A stretch of 64,000 bases of DNA from Pseudomonas sp. Tri1 (lineage in GTDB: Bacteria > Pseudomonadota > Gammaproteobacteria > Pseudomonadales > Pseudomonadaceae), in contig NZ_CP072913.1 in assembly GCF_017968885.1 (NCBI RefSeq), forward strand, positions 620,001 to 684,000, given 5' to 3'. Position 1 is the stretch's first letter. Every line of letters starts with the position of its first letter. Under the pieces are notes generated by a model. The model made no database searches. It was given only the letters and a program-made list of their open reading frames with translations, and was not told where the DNA came from. A program made the translations under genes and the position numbers. Shown in pieces: positions 47,008-55,060 of this stretch.

Positions 47008-48141
47008 TTACGCCAGATATTCGGCCAACCCGCGGTAGCAGGTCAGCAGGTGATACGGCGTGGTGGACGGCATGTCCCGACGGCTGACGATGCCATCGGC
47101 GTCCAGGCATTCGTTCCAGCCCTTGGCGTGCAGGAAAAGTTGCTGCAGCGCCTGCAATTGATGCAGCAACACCGCTTGGCTACCCGGGCGCAATGTGAGT
47201 GCGCGCAGGTACTCGGCCTGGGCCCAGATGCGCTGGGTTGCGTCTCGCGGGGCAGCGGGCGACACCAGGCTCAGCATGGCGCAGACAGCGCCGGACTGTG
47301 GGTTCACGCCTTGTTGCTCGGTGAGGCCGAAGCTGCGCTCCAGGGCGGTGTGCAACTTGCCGTCGCGCAGCAGGGGCGAGGAGGCCAACAGGAAATACCA
47401 CTCGAACTGGTGCCCCGGCTCGAACCAGTTATCCACAGCCTTGAGCGGTTTCTCCATCATGACGCGCTGTTGCGGGTCGATGAAACGCTTGAACATGCCG
47501 TCGCACAGGCTCAGCAGCGCCTGGCGGACGTTGGCGTCTTCGCGAACCGAGAGGGTGGCGAGGAAGGCTTCGGCCAAGTGCATCAAAGGGTTTTGCAACG
47601 GGCCGGATCCGAGCGTCGACCAATCGCGCTTGAGGCTGGCTTCGTAGAGGCCGTCTGCGCTGGCAAAGCGTCGGCCGATGACTTCCAGGGCGGCGTTGAG
47701 TACCGATTCCACCAGCGGCTCGCGGACTTTGCCCCAGTAATGGGCGCAGGCGAACAGGATGAAGGCGTGGGTGTAGAGGTCTTTGCCGGTGTCCAGCGGC
47801 GTGCCTTGCGGGTCGATGCTGTAGAACCAGCCGCCGTGCTCGGCATCGTGGAAATGCCGTTGTAGCGAGCGGAACAGGGCGCCAGCTCGTTCCTCGGCCT
47901 GGGGCACTTCGCCGATCAGGCTGGCGAACACATACAACTGTCGCGCACAGGCCATGGCGCGGTAACGCTGGGGGGGCAGCGGCGTGTGTTCGGCGTCCAG
48001 GGATTCATAGGGCAATGCCAATTCGGCATTCCAGCCCGGGCCTAGCCACATTGGTACGATCACGTCGTGAAAATGCTGACGCACCGTGGCGAACAGGGCG
48101 GTCAATTCAGGCTGAGGGGCGGGGCGGGAAGCATCAGGCAT
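47008..48141 (-). CDS. N-acylglucosamine 2-epimerase (AGE) family protein
   Basis: This 377-residue (alpha/alpha)6-barrel protein belongs to the AGE/YihS family of sugar epimerases and isomerases. Recognisable segments are RAMACARQLYVFA near residue 62, GGWFYSID near 103, the DLYTHAFILFACAHYW histidine region near 120 and PGHQFEWYFLL near 243. Members epimerise or isomerise free hexoses or N-acyl sugars; the substrate is not predictable here. The start is the ATG at 48141. Confidence 0.88.
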   Translation of the reverse strand: MPDASRPAPQPELTALFATVRQHFHDVIVPMWLGPGWNAELALPYESLDAEHTPLPPQRYRAMACARQLYVFASLIGEVPQAEERAGALFRSLQRHFHDAEHGGWFYSIDPQGTPLDTGKDLYTHAFILFACAHYWGKVREPLVESVLNAALEVIGRRFASADGLYEASLKRDWSTLGSGPLQNPLMHLAEAFLATLSVREDANVRQALLSLCDGMFKRFIDPQQRVMMEKPLKAVDNWFEPGHQFEWYFLLASSPLLRDGKLHTALERSFGLTEQQGVNPQSGAVCAMLSLVSPAAPRDATQRIWAQAEYLRALTLRPGSQAVLLHQLQALQQLFLHAKGWNECLDADGIVSRRDMPSTTPYHLLTCYRGLAEYLA

Positions 48142-48221
48142 TGGCGGACGTCGTCACGGCAGGGGGCGATTGCGCGACATGGTAGCAGAGTGACCGACTC
48201 CAGAGAGGTGGTGCCTGTAAG

Positions 48222-48251
48222 TCCGTCATCGCGAGCAAGCTCGCTCCCACA
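48222..48251. repeat. single REP at the left edge of the 48-bp repeat array
   Basis: ATCGCGAGCAAGCTCGCTCC followed by CACAGG is a REP in inverted orientation relative to the one at 48467. The two bracket the tandem array between them. Confidence 0.8.
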
Positions 48252-48274
48252 GGGGGCGGTGTACACCGACCAAA

Positions 48275-48466
48275 CTGTGGAAGCAGGCTGGCTTCTACCA
48301 GGGCCGGTGTACCCCGATCAAGCTGTGGAAGCAGGCTGGCTTCTACAAGGGCCGGTGCACCCCGATCAAACTGTGGAAGCAGGCTGGCTACTACCAGGGC
48401 CGGTGTACCCCGATCAAGCTGTGGAAGCAGGCTGGCTTCTACAAGGGCCGGTGCACCCCGATCAAA
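48275..48466. repeat. four tandem 48-bp repeats of REP origin
   Basis: Four contiguous 48-bp units start at 48275, 48323, 48371 and 48419, each beginning CTGTGGAAGCAGGCTGGCTT (unit 3 has TA for TT). Units 1 and 3 share GGTGTACCCC; units 2 and 4 share GGTGCACCCC, so a 96-bp dimer has duplicated. The first half looks like a decayed REP (CTGTGGGAGCGAGCTTGCTC). There are no unique spacers, so it is not a CRISPR array. Confidence 0.85.
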
Positions 48467-48498
48467 CTGTGGGAGCGAGCTTGCTCGCGATAGCGGCC
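48467..48498. repeat. single REP at the right edge of the 48-bp repeat array
   Basis: CTGTGGGAGCGAGCTTGCTC continuing GCGATAGCGG directly joins the last 48-bp unit. It shows the intact sequence from which the tandem units seem to derive. Confidence 0.85.
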
Positions 48499-48515
48499 GG
48501 GCAGGCGCTAAAGAA

Positions 48516-49088
48516 TCAGCCCGCCAACAACCAAACCCCAGTCGCCGCCGAAGCCGCCCCGGCCAGCCGCACCAGAGGTGCAGCCGCGCGCGGCAACACG
48601 CGAACCAGGGCGAAACCTGCGCCATGCAGCGCCGCCGTGGCCGCGACGAACCCTGCCGCATAGGCCCACGGGCTCGACATGGCTGGCAGCTCCAAACCGT
48701 GGGCCACGCCATGGAACAGCGCAAACACGGCCGTTGCAGCAACCGCCAGGCTCAACGGCGGACGTACCGCCAATGCCACCGCCAGGCCGAGGGCCAGCAC
48801 CGAAGCGGCAATCCCACTTTCCAGCGCCGGCAGGTTCATGCCTTCAAAGCCCAGCGAACCGCCGATCAGCATGGCGGCAACGAAGGTGCATGGCAGCGCC
48901 CAGCGCGCGGCACCTTGTTGCTGCGCGGCCCACAAACCAACTGCCAGCATTGCCAGCAAATGATCGAGCCCGCCGATGGGATGGCCGAGGCCGGCGATCA
49001 GGCCATTGTCGCCATGGCCGGGGTGGGCGAAGGCCAGGGCCGGCGTCAGCAGCAGGGCGAGGGCGCCGAGGATGCGTTTGAATGTCAT
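48516..49088 (-). CDS. HupE/UreJ family nickel-related membrane protein
   Basis: The 190-residue protein has a signal-like N-terminus ending ALAFA, then the HPGHGDNG metal-binding-like start and six hydrophobic helices. The HupE/UreJ signature HPIGGLDHLLAMLAVGLWA lies near residues 36-54, with HGVAHGLELP near 123. The family mediates nickel (or cobalt) uptake for hydrogenase or urease. It lies 31 bp downstream of ureG on the same strand, so a role in supplying nickel for urease is likely. Confidence 0.88.
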   Translation of the reverse strand: MTFKRILGALALLLTPALAFAHPGHGDNGLIAGLGHPIGGLDHLLAMLAVGLWAAQQQGAARWALPCTFVAAMLIGGSLGFEGMNLPALESGIAASVLALGLAVALAVRPPLSLAVAATAVFALFHGVAHGLELPAMSSPWAYAAGFVAATAALHGAGFALVRVLPRAAAPLVRLAGAASAATGVWLLAG

Positions 49089-49119
49089 GGATAGCTTTCC
49101 TTGTTGAAGGTCGAAAAAA

Positions 49120-49734
49120 TCAGGCAGCGGTCAGCAGTCCCTGGCGCTCGATGAACGCAATGATGGCGTCCAGGCCCTGGCCGGTCTTCTGGTTGCTGAA
49201 CACGAACGGCTTGCCGTTGCGCATCCGCTGGGTGTCGCTGTCCATCATTTCCAGGGACGCGCCCACCAGCGGTGCCAGGTCGATTTTGTTGATCACCAGC
49301 AGGTCAGACTTGCAGATGCCCGGTCCGCCCTTGCGTGGCAGCTTGTCGCCGGCCGAGACGTCGATCACATAGATGGTCAGGTCCGACAGCTCCGGGCTGA
49401 AGGTCGCCGACAGGTTGTCGCCGCCCGATTCCACCAGGATCAGATCCAGGCCGGGGAAGCGCCGGTTCAACTGGTCCACCGCTTCGAGATTGATCGAGGC
49501 GTCTTCGCGAATGGCGGTGTGCGGGCAGCCGCCGGTCTCCACGCCGATGATCCGCTCCGGCGCCAGGGCCTCGTTGCGTACCAGGAAGTCGGCGTCTTCG
49601 CGGGTGTAGATGTCGTTGGTGACGACCGCCAGGTTGTAGCGTTCACGTAGAGCCAGGCACAGGGCCAGCGTCAGGGCGGTTTTGCCGGAGCCCACCGGGC
49701 CGCCGATACCGACGCGCAGAGGTTGTGTATTCAT
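49120..49734 (-). CDS. ureG: urease accessory GTPase UreG
   Basis: UreG couples GTP hydrolysis to nickel delivery to apo-urease. The 204-residue SIMIBI GTPase has a P-loop [13 protein letters not shown] at residues 9-21 and the nickel-binding Cys-Pro-His ([13 protein letters not shown]) near residue 69. [15 protein letters not shown] lies near 100 and the NKID motif near 148. It follows ureF by nine bases on the minus strand. Confidence 0.97.
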   Translation of the reverse strand: MNTQPLRVGIGGPVGSGKTALTLALCLALRERYNLAVVTNDIYTREDADFLVRNEALAPERIIGVETGGCPHTAIREDASINLEAVDQLNRRFPGLDLILVESGGDNLSATFSPELSDLTIYVIDVSAGDKLPRKGGPGICKSDLLVINKIDLAPLVGASLEMMDSDTQRMRNGKPFVFSNQKTGQGLDAIIAFIERQGLLTAA

Positions 49735-49743
49735 GAGTGTCTC

Positions 49744-50418
49744 CTAGGAACGGAACAGACGGCTGTACTGGCGCTCATGGGCCATGCACGCCAGGGACAG
49801 GCCAAACGCGGCGCTGCCGTAATGATCGGGGTCGAGGTTCGAAGCGTTGTGCTGGGCCTGTTGCAGCAGCGGCAGCAGTTCGCTGGTCAGGCGTTGGGCG
49901 GCTTGCTGGCCCAGGGGCAGGGTTTTCATCAGCACCGCCAGTTGGTTTTCCAGCCAGCTCCACAACCAGGCGGCGAGGGCGTCCTGAGGGCTGATACGCC
50001 AGGCGCGGGCAGCCAGGGCCCAGCCCAGGGCCAGGTGCGGTTCGCGGCGTTGTTCGAGAAAGCGCCGCGCGGCGACATCCAGTTCCGGCAAGCCGCCCAG
50101 CAACTGCTGCAACGAATAGCCCATCTGCCGGCTCTCCTGGTGCAGCTCGCGGGTTTCCCGGCTGGCGCGGTGTTCTTCGCAGTGTCGCAGCAGGGCATCC
50201 CAGTCGTCGGCGGCGGCTGCGCTGCAGTGGGCCAGCAGCAAGGGCGCTTCGAAACGTGCCAGGTTCAGCAGCAATTGATCGCTGATCCAGCGGCGCGCAT
50301 CGTCGGGATTTTTGACCTGGCCGTTATCCACTGCCATTTCCAGCCCCTGGGAATAGCTGTAGCCGCCAATCGGCAATTGCGGGCTGGCCAGACGCAGCAG
50401 CGCCCAGGCCGGGTTCAT
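49744..50418 (-). CDS. ureF: urease accessory protein UreF
   Basis: UreF is a helical adaptor that joins UreD and UreG on apo-urease. The 224-residue protein begins with the diagnostic LLRLASPQLPIGGYSYSQGL segment and ends MAHERQYSRLFRS, matching the conserved UreF C-terminus. The start overlaps the ureE stop by four bases (ATGA), so translation is coupled. Confidence 0.96.
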   Translation of the reverse strand: MNPAWALLRLASPQLPIGGYSYSQGLEMAVDNGQVKNPDDARRWISDQLLLNLARFEAPLLLAHCSAAAADDWDALLRHCEEHRASRETRELHQESRQMGYSLQQLLGGLPELDVAARRFLEQRREPHLALGWALAARAWRISPQDALAAWLWSWLENQLAVLMKTLPLGQQAAQRLTSELLPLLQQAQHNASNLDPDHYGSAAFGLSLACMAHERQYSRLFRS

Positions 50419-50915
50419 GTGCGCACGCCGAATTGATGCAGGCGTGGCGCGTAGTTGAAATCTTCGTCACCGTGGCGTGAATGATGATGGCCGCCGCCAT
50501 AGGCGCCATGTTCTGGCTGGAATGGGGCTTCGATGGGTTCGGCGCTGGCGCCCAGTTGTTCGAGCATCGCCTTGAGCACGTAATCGTCCAGCAGGCGCAA
50601 CCAGCCAGCGCCCACTTGCAAGGCGACATGACGGTTACCCAGGTGATAGGCCGCGCGAGTCAGTTCGAACGCATTGGCGCAGGTGACGTGCAGCAGTTGT
50701 TCGGGGCGGGCGCAGACACGCACGATACGACCGTCTTCGGCCTGCAGGCATTCGCCGTCATACAGCGGCGGCTGGCCTCGCTCCAGAAACAACCCCACAT
50801 CCTCACCCTCGGCACTGAAACAGCGCAGGCGGCTTTTGCTGCGGGCATCGAAGGTCAGGTGCAGCTCGGCGTCCCAGCGCGGTTGAGTATCGATTCTGCG
50901 GTGAATCACCAGCAT
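50415..50915 (-). CDS. ureE: urease accessory nickel metallochaperone UreE
   Basis: UreE is a dimeric nickel chaperone that hands Ni(II) to UreG. The 166-residue protein has the two-domain UreE layout. GNRHVALQVG near residue 95 carries the interface histidine, and a His-rich C-terminal segment (GAYGGGHHHSRHGDED) provides extra metal-binding sites. It is first in the ureE-ureF-ureG-hupE/ureJ unit. A sigma-54 promoter match lies 37 bp upstream of the ATG. Confidence 0.96.
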   Translation of the reverse strand: MLVIHRRIDTQPRWDAELHLTFDARSKSRLRCFSAEGEDVGLFLERGQPPLYDGECLQAEDGRIVRVCARPEQLLHVTCANAFELTRAAYHLGNRHVALQVGAGWLRLLDDYVLKAMLEQLGASAEPIEAPFQPEHGAYGGGHHHSRHGDEDFNYAPRLHQFGVRT

Positions 50916-50951
50916 CGGAGTGCTTCCAGCAATGAACGGTGCTGTGTTTAG

Positions 50952-50968
50952 AGCAAGGGGCTTGCCAA
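50952..50968 (-). promoter_or_regulatory. sigma-54 promoter of the ureEFG operon
   Basis: On the minus strand TTGGCAAGCCCCTTGCT matches YTGGCACGRNNNTTGCW at 15 of 17 positions, with correct spacing. The predicted start near 50940 gives a short leader before the ureE ATG at 50915. Confidence 0.72.
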
Positions 50969-51042
50969 TCGAAGGGAGTGTAGGAAATAGCGCTAGGAAT
51001 GCTGGGATGGTGTTTCAGGAGACGTTAGGTTGTGTTCCGTAT

Positions 51043-51080
51043 TGGTGCGCACTCTGATTGCGCGCACCATATTGTGGCGC
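51043..51080 (-). promoter_or_regulatory. NtrC-like sites upstream of ureEFG
   Basis: TGGTGCGC (51043-51050) and GCGCACCA (51062-51069) are perfect inverted arms. GCGCACCA also pairs with TGTGGCGC (51073-51080) with two mismatches, giving a second, tighter palindrome GCGCACCATATTGTGGCGC. The GCACC/GGTGC arms fit the NtrC consensus. The sites lie 75-115 bp upstream of the -24 element. Confidence 0.6.
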
Positions 51081-51089
51081 ACGAGAAAA

Positions 51090-51182
51090 CTGTGGAAGCG
51101 AGCTTGCTCGCGATAGCGGTGGAACAGCCAATATCAGTGTCGGCTGACACATCGCCATCGCGAGCAAGCTCGCTCCCACAGT
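51090..51182. repeat. REPIN (inverted REP pair)
   Basis: ACTGTGGAAGCGAGCTTGCT on the left and AAGCTCGCTCCCACAGT on the right flank about 45 bp, with an extended ACTGTGG/CCACAGT outer arm. It lies between the TetR gene and the ureE regulatory region. Confidence 0.87.
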
Positions 51183-51197
51183 GAAGTAGGGTGCCAG

Positions 51198-51866
51198 TTA
51201 CTCGGTGCTGCCCAACCCTTGCCAATGCTTGAGGCCAATAAAGATAAACCGCAGTTGTTGGGTGATTTTCACCTGCGGGGTGAGGTGCTCGGGCAAGGCT
51301 TCGGCGGGTGGGTCGATGATGTCCGGCAGGGTGGCGAACACGCTCTTGACGATGAGGTCGGCCATCACGCTTAACCCGGCCAGGTCCAGGTGCTGCAGCT
51401 TGGGCATCAAGGCCAGGTCGGCAGCCAGGTCCGAGCTGATGCCTTCGCGCAGTTGGCCGATGGCTTGGCGTACCGGCAGGGAGCCGCCATATTGCTCGCG
51501 CGCCAGGAACAGGAACTGCGAGCGATTGGCTTGCACCACATCGAGAAAGATCCGCACTGAGGCATCGATAATGCCGCCCATGACGAATTCGTTGTGACGC
51601 ACCAGGCGGATGGTTTCACGGAAGGTCTGGCCGACTTCGCTGACCAGTGCCAGGCCCAGTTGGTCCATGTCGTCGAAGTGTCGATAGAAACCGGTGGGCA
51701 CGATACCCGCTGTCCTGGCGACTTCCCGCAGGCTCAGGCTACCGAACCCTCGGCCGCATTCCATCAAATGACGGGCAGCATCCATCAGGGCAATTCGGGT
51801 CTGTTGCTTCTGTTCGGCGCGGGGCAGCATTGCAGGGCTGGCTTCTGGTTCACGGGAGCGACGCAC
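51198..51866 (-). CDS. TetR family regulator, FabR/DesT type
   Basis: The 222-residue protein (GTG at 51866; an ATG at 51830 would give 210) has a TetR helix-turn-helix (FGSLSLREVARTAGIVPTGF then YRHF). The body resembles E. coli FabR and P. aeruginosa DesT, which sense acyl-CoA and set the unsaturated fatty-acid ratio. In P. aeruginosa the desT gene also neighbours ureE, as I recall, and is divergent from desaturase genes. No desaturase gene is next to it here; the neighbour is a repeat-protein gene. Function is inferred from similarity. Confidence 0.82.
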   Translation of the reverse strand: MRRSREPEASPAMLPRAEQKQQTRIALMDAARHLMECGRGFGSLSLREVARTAGIVPTGFYRHFDDMDQLGLALVSEVGQTFRETIRLVRHNEFVMGGIIDASVRIFLDVVQANRSQFLFLAREQYGGSLPVRQAIGQLREGISSDLAADLALMPKLQHLDLAGLSVMADLIVKSVFATLPDIIDPPAEALPEHLTPQVKITQQLRFIFIGLKHWQGLGSTE

Positions 51867-51939
51867 TCTAGCAAATCGGCTTTGCCGGCGTCGAACGGTA
51901 GAAAGGGATCAGGCGGGGAAAACCAGGCTTTTAAAAGTC

Positions 51940-51971
51940 AAAAGCCCGATTGGCGGAATCGGGCTTTTTTC
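51940..51971. terminator. terminator downstream of the repeat-protein gene
   Basis: AAAAGCCCGATT...AATCGGGCTTTTTT is a strong stem. On the minus strand, the direction of the repeat-protein gene, the 3' arm is followed by TTTTGACTTTT. It begins 16 bp after that gene's stop codon. Confidence 0.8.
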
Positions 51972-51986
51972 AGGGCCACCATGGGC

Positions 51987-52580
51987 TCAGCTCACTGCGC
52001 TGTTGCGTTCGATCACACGGTCACCACCGCCTTCGGCGAGGGTCTGGCCTTGTGGAGTGCGCTCGGAACCGTCAGCTGCCAGGGTTTGGCCTTGTGGAGT
52101 GCGCTCGGAACCGTCAGCTGCCAGGGTCTGGCCTTGTGGAGTGCGCTCGGAACCGTCAGCTGCCAGGGTCTGGCCTTGTGGAGTGCGCTCGGAACCGTCA
52201 GCTGCCAGGGTCTGGCCTTGTGGAGTGCGCTCGGAACCGTCAGCTGCCAGGGTCTGGCCTTGTGGAGTGCGCTCGGAACCGTCAGCTGCCAGGGTCTGGC
52301 CTTGTGGAGTGCGCTCGGAACCGTCAGCTGCCAGGGTCTGGCCTTGTGGAGTGCGCTCGGAGCCGTCAGCTGCCAGGGTCTGGCCTTGTGGGGTACGGTC
52401 GGAACCACCCTCGACCAGGCCTTTTTCTTCCAGGCGGTCACGACCACCTTCAGCGACAGTCTGGCTGTAGACAGAATGGTTGTCCTTGACCTGCGGCGTG
52501 GCTTGTTCCGAAGCTGGCAGCGCGAAGGCAGTGGAGGCCAGCAGTGAGAGAGACAGGCTCATCAGTAATTGGCGTTTCAT
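51987..52580 (-). CDS. secreted protein with eight 14-residue tandem repeats
   Basis: The 197-residue protein has a signal peptide (MKRQLLMSLSLSLLASTAFA) and a short mature N-terminus. VAEGGRDR and VEGGSDRTPQ lead into eight copies of GQTLAADGSERTPQ, and the protein closes with GQTLAEGGGDRVIERNSAVS. The repeats are hydrophilic, proline-containing and probably disordered, lying in the periplasm or outside the cell. AAGGAG precedes the ATG at 52580. The DNA copies (42 bp each) are almost identical, so the array expanded recently. Short Pseudomonas proteins with AEGG-D-R motifs are known to me, but no reliable function is. Confidence 0.8.
   Translation of the reverse strand: MKRQLLMSLSLSLLASTAFALPASEQATPQVKDNHSVYSQTVAEGGRDRLEEKGLVEGGSDRTPQGQTLAADGSERTPQGQTLAADGSERTPQGQTLAADGSERTPQGQTLAADGSERTPQGQTLAADGSERTPQGQTLAADGSERTPQGQTLAADGSERTPQGQTLAADGSERTPQGQTLAEGGGDRVIERNSAVS
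52044..52379 (-). repeat. eight tandem 42-bp coding repeats
   Basis: A 42-bp unit (plus strand CTGGCCTTGTGGAGTGCGCT and onward) repeats eight times without gaps, with a degenerate ninth from 52380. I see only two substitutions inside the array: one TTTGG for TCTGG near 52085, and one GGAGCC for GGAACC near 52360. The unit length is a multiple of three, so array changes keep the gene in frame. Confidence 0.93.
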
Positions 52581-52743
52581 GATCGTTGCTCCTTGGGAGG
52601 GCGATAAAGTGGGTACGAGGGCAATGCTACTCTCGATAAGTCGATATAAAAGTTCATAAACGCAATGGTAATAATCAACGGAATTGATTGTTCTGGGCGA
52701 AGGCTCTAAATCAGGCGTTTCCGAGGTGCTGTTTTGCACTGAG

Positions 52744-52762
52744 GTGGGTATTTTGTACCCAC
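52744..52762. other. perfect inverted repeat in the divergent promoter region
   Basis: GTGGGTA-TTTTG-TACCCAC is a perfect 7-bp inverted repeat. It lies in the 376-bp gap between the divergent repeat-protein gene and the AsmA gene. A neighbouring GTGC...GCAC and flanking GAGGTGC/GCGCCTC could fold around it. It may be an operator or an RNA hairpin. Nothing else is recognised in the gap. Confidence 0.4.
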
Positions 52763-52956
52763 TGGCGCCTCGCAAAAGTGCGGCTGTGGTAACAGGTTGT
52801 TGGCTGATTGGTCAGGATTTCGGCATTTTTTTGTGCCGTTCATCGGCACCTGTTGGCCGTTTAGCCAGTCCAACCCTTCACAACGAACCGATTACAGGTT
52901 CGTGTTTCTCAGACGTCGCGATCTTGGACGCTGACTTGTCATCTGGAGCCTTGTGC

Positions 52957-55032
52957 ATGACGCGCACCTCAAAAATCCTCGCCTGGTGCTTTGCCAGCCT
53001 CGCTGTCCTGCTGGCGCTGCTGGTAGTGGTCATCGCCTTCTTCGATTGGAACCGGATCAAGCCCCCACTCAACGCCAAGGTTTCCGAGGAGTTGCACCGC
53101 CCGTTCGCCATCAACGGCAACCTGGCGGTGGTCTGGCGGCGTGAGCCAGAGGAGGGAGGCTGGCGGGCCTGGTTACCGTGGCCCCATGTGGTGGCCGAGG
53201 ACTTGAGCCTGGGTAACCCGGAGTGGTCGAAAACCCCGCAGATGGCCACGCTCAAGCGTGTCGAGCTGCGTATCTCACCCTTGGCCTTACTGGCCCGGCG
53301 AGTCGCGATTCCCCGTATCGACCTGACCGAGCCCGACGCCAACCTGCAACGCCTGGCCGACGGGCGCGCCAACTGGACCTTCCAGTTCGACCCGAAAGAC
53401 CCGGACGCCGAGCCATCCAGCTGGGTGGTGGACATCGGCGCCATCGGCTTCGACAAGGGGCACGTCACCCTTGACGACCAAACACTGAAGACTCGCCTCG
53501 ACTTGCTGATCGACCCATTGGGCAAACCCATTCCGTTCAGCGATATCGTCGGTGACAAAGCCGCGAAGAAAGCTCGGGACCAAGGCGCGGTGCCTCAGGA
53601 TTATGCGTTTGCCTTCAAGGTCAATGGGCAGTACCACGGGCAGAACCTCACTGGCTCTGGCAAGGTTGGCGGCTTGCTGGCATTGCAGGACGCGTCACAA
53701 CCCTTTCCCTTGCAGGCCCAGGCGAAAATCGGTGACACCCGTGTTGAACTGGCCGGGACCCTCACCGACCCGAAGAACCTGGGTGCCCTGGATCTGAGCT
53801 TGAAGTTGGCCGGCAACAGCCTGGCCCATCTCTATCCCCTGACCGGCGTGACCCTGCCGGATTCGCCGCCTTATTCCACCGACGGGCGCCTGAGCGCCAA
53901 GCTCCATGAGCCTGATGGGGCGCGTTTTCGCTATGAGGGTTTCAACGGCAAGATCGGCGACAGCGATATCCATGGCGACCTGGCCTATGTTGCCAGCCAG
54001 CCGCGGCCGAAGCTCAGCGGCGCGCTGGTCTCCAATCAACTGTTGTTCAGTGACCTCGCACCGTTGATCGGTGCCGATTCCAACGCCGAGCAAAAGGCCC
54101 GTGGCGGCGCCAGCAAGCAGCCGACCGACAAGGTCTTGCCCGTGGAAGAGTTTCGCACCGAGCGCTGGAGCGCGATGGACGCTGATGTGGAGTTCACCGG
54201 CAAACGCATCGTCCACAGCGAGCAATTGCCATTCACGGATCTCTACACTCACTTGGTGCTCAACGATGGCCTGCTAAGTCTTGAACCCTTGCGCTTCGGC
54301 GTGGCCGGTGGTCGTCTCGATGCGCAGATTCGCCTCAACGGGCACACGCAACCTCTGGAAGGCCAGGCGAAACTGACCGCGCGCGGTTTCAAGCTCAAAC
54401 AACTGTTCCCGGGCTTCGAACCGATGAAAACCAGCTTCGGTGAACTGAACGGCGATGCCAATATCGCCGGGCGTGGCAATTCGGTGGCAGCGTTGCTGGG
54501 CACGTCCAACGGCACCCTGAAAATGCTCATCAACGATGGCGCTATCAGTCGTGAGTTGATGGAGTTGGCCGGGCTGAACGTCGGTAACTACGTGGTGGGG
54601 AAAATCTTTGGTGACAAGGAAGTGAAGATCAACTGCGCCGCGGCGGATTTCGACATCAAGAGCGGCCTGACGACCACTCGCCTGTTCGTGTTCGATACCG
54701 AGAACGCGATCATCTACATCGACGGCACGGCCAACATGGCCACTGAGCAACTGGACTTGACCGTTACCCCCGAGTCGAAAGGCTGGCGGCTGATTTCCCT
54801 GCGCTCGCCGTTGTACGTGCGGGGCTCGTTCGCCAAGCCCGCCGCGGGCGTCAAGGCTGTGCCATTGATGCTGCGCGGTGCCGGGATGGTAGCGCTGGGT
54901 GTGATCGCGGCGCCGGCGGCCGGGTTGCTGGCACTGGTTGCCCCCAGTGGTGGCGAACCGAACCAGTGTGCGCCGTTGTTGGAGCAGATGAAGGCGGGCA
55001 AGGCGCCGGTGACGGTGAAGCCCACTCGATAG
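52957..55032 (+). CDS. AsmA family protein
   Basis: The 691-residue protein has one N-terminal transmembrane helix (residues 7-28, LAWCFASLAVLLALLVVVIA). A long beta-rich periplasmic region follows, with the AsmA-type segments RIDLTEPDANLQRLADGRAN near residue 118 and the C-terminal GTANMATEQLDLTVTPESKG. AsmA-like proteins are bridge-like lipid-transfer proteins that affect outer-membrane lipid balance. The ATG at 52957 has GGAG ten bases upstream. The frame is open further upstream to 52684, but that part lacks a start signal and family similarity. Confidence 0.9.
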   Translation: MTRTSKILAWCFASLAVLLALLVVVIAFFDWNRIKPPLNAKVSEELHRPFAINGNLAVVWRREPEEGGWRAWLPWPHVVAEDLSLGNPEWSKTPQMATLKRVELRISPLALLARRVAIPRIDLTEPDANLQRLADGRANWTFQFDPKDPDAEPSSWVVDIGAIGFDKGHVTLDDQTLKTRLDLLIDPLGKPIPFSDIVGDKAAKKARDQGAVPQDYAFAFKVNGQYHGQNLTGSGKVGGLLALQDASQPFPLQAQAKIGDTRVELAGTLTDPKNLGALDLSLKLAGNSLAHLYPLTGVTLPDSPPYSTDGRLSAKLHEPDGARFRYEGFNGKIGDSDIHGDLAYVASQPRPKLSGALVSNQLLFSDLAPLIGADSNAEQKARGGASKQPTDKVLPVEEFRTERWSAMDADVEFTGKRIVHSEQLPFTDLYTHLVLNDGLLSLEPLRFGVAGGRLDAQIRLNGHTQPLEGQAKLTARGFKLKQLFPGFEPMKTSFGELNGDANIAGRGNSVAALLGTSNGTLKMLINDGAISRELMELAGLNVGNYVVGKIFGDKEVKINCAAADFDIKSGLTTTRLFVFDTENAIIYIDGTANMATEQLDLTVTPESKGWRLISLRSPLYVRGSFAKPAAGVKAVPLMLRGAGMVALGVIAAPAAGLLALVAPSGGEPNQCAPLLEQMKAGKAPVTVKPTR

Positions 55033-55060
55033 GCGGGTTTGCGGTGAGGCTACTGGCCCT

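Noticed and set aside
48275..48466. Possible CRISPR array
   Set aside because: The 48-bp units are contiguous with no unique spacers and there are no cas genes. They are tandem repeats.
48067..48663. Plus-strand frame of about 200 codons across the 48-bp repeats
   Set aside because: It runs through non-coding REP-derived repeats and into the antisense of the HupE/UreJ gene. The repetitive protein is a by-product of a 48-bp unit.
52003..52489. Long plus-strand and alternative minus-strand frames across the 42-bp repeats
   Set aside because: The unit length is divisible by three, so frames without a stop stay open through the array. Only the minus-strand frame ending at 51987 has a signal peptide and ribosome site.
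52684..52956. N-terminal extension of the AsmA gene
   Set aside because: The frame is open but there is no ribosome site. The extension would bury the membrane anchor and crosses the inverted repeat at 52744.
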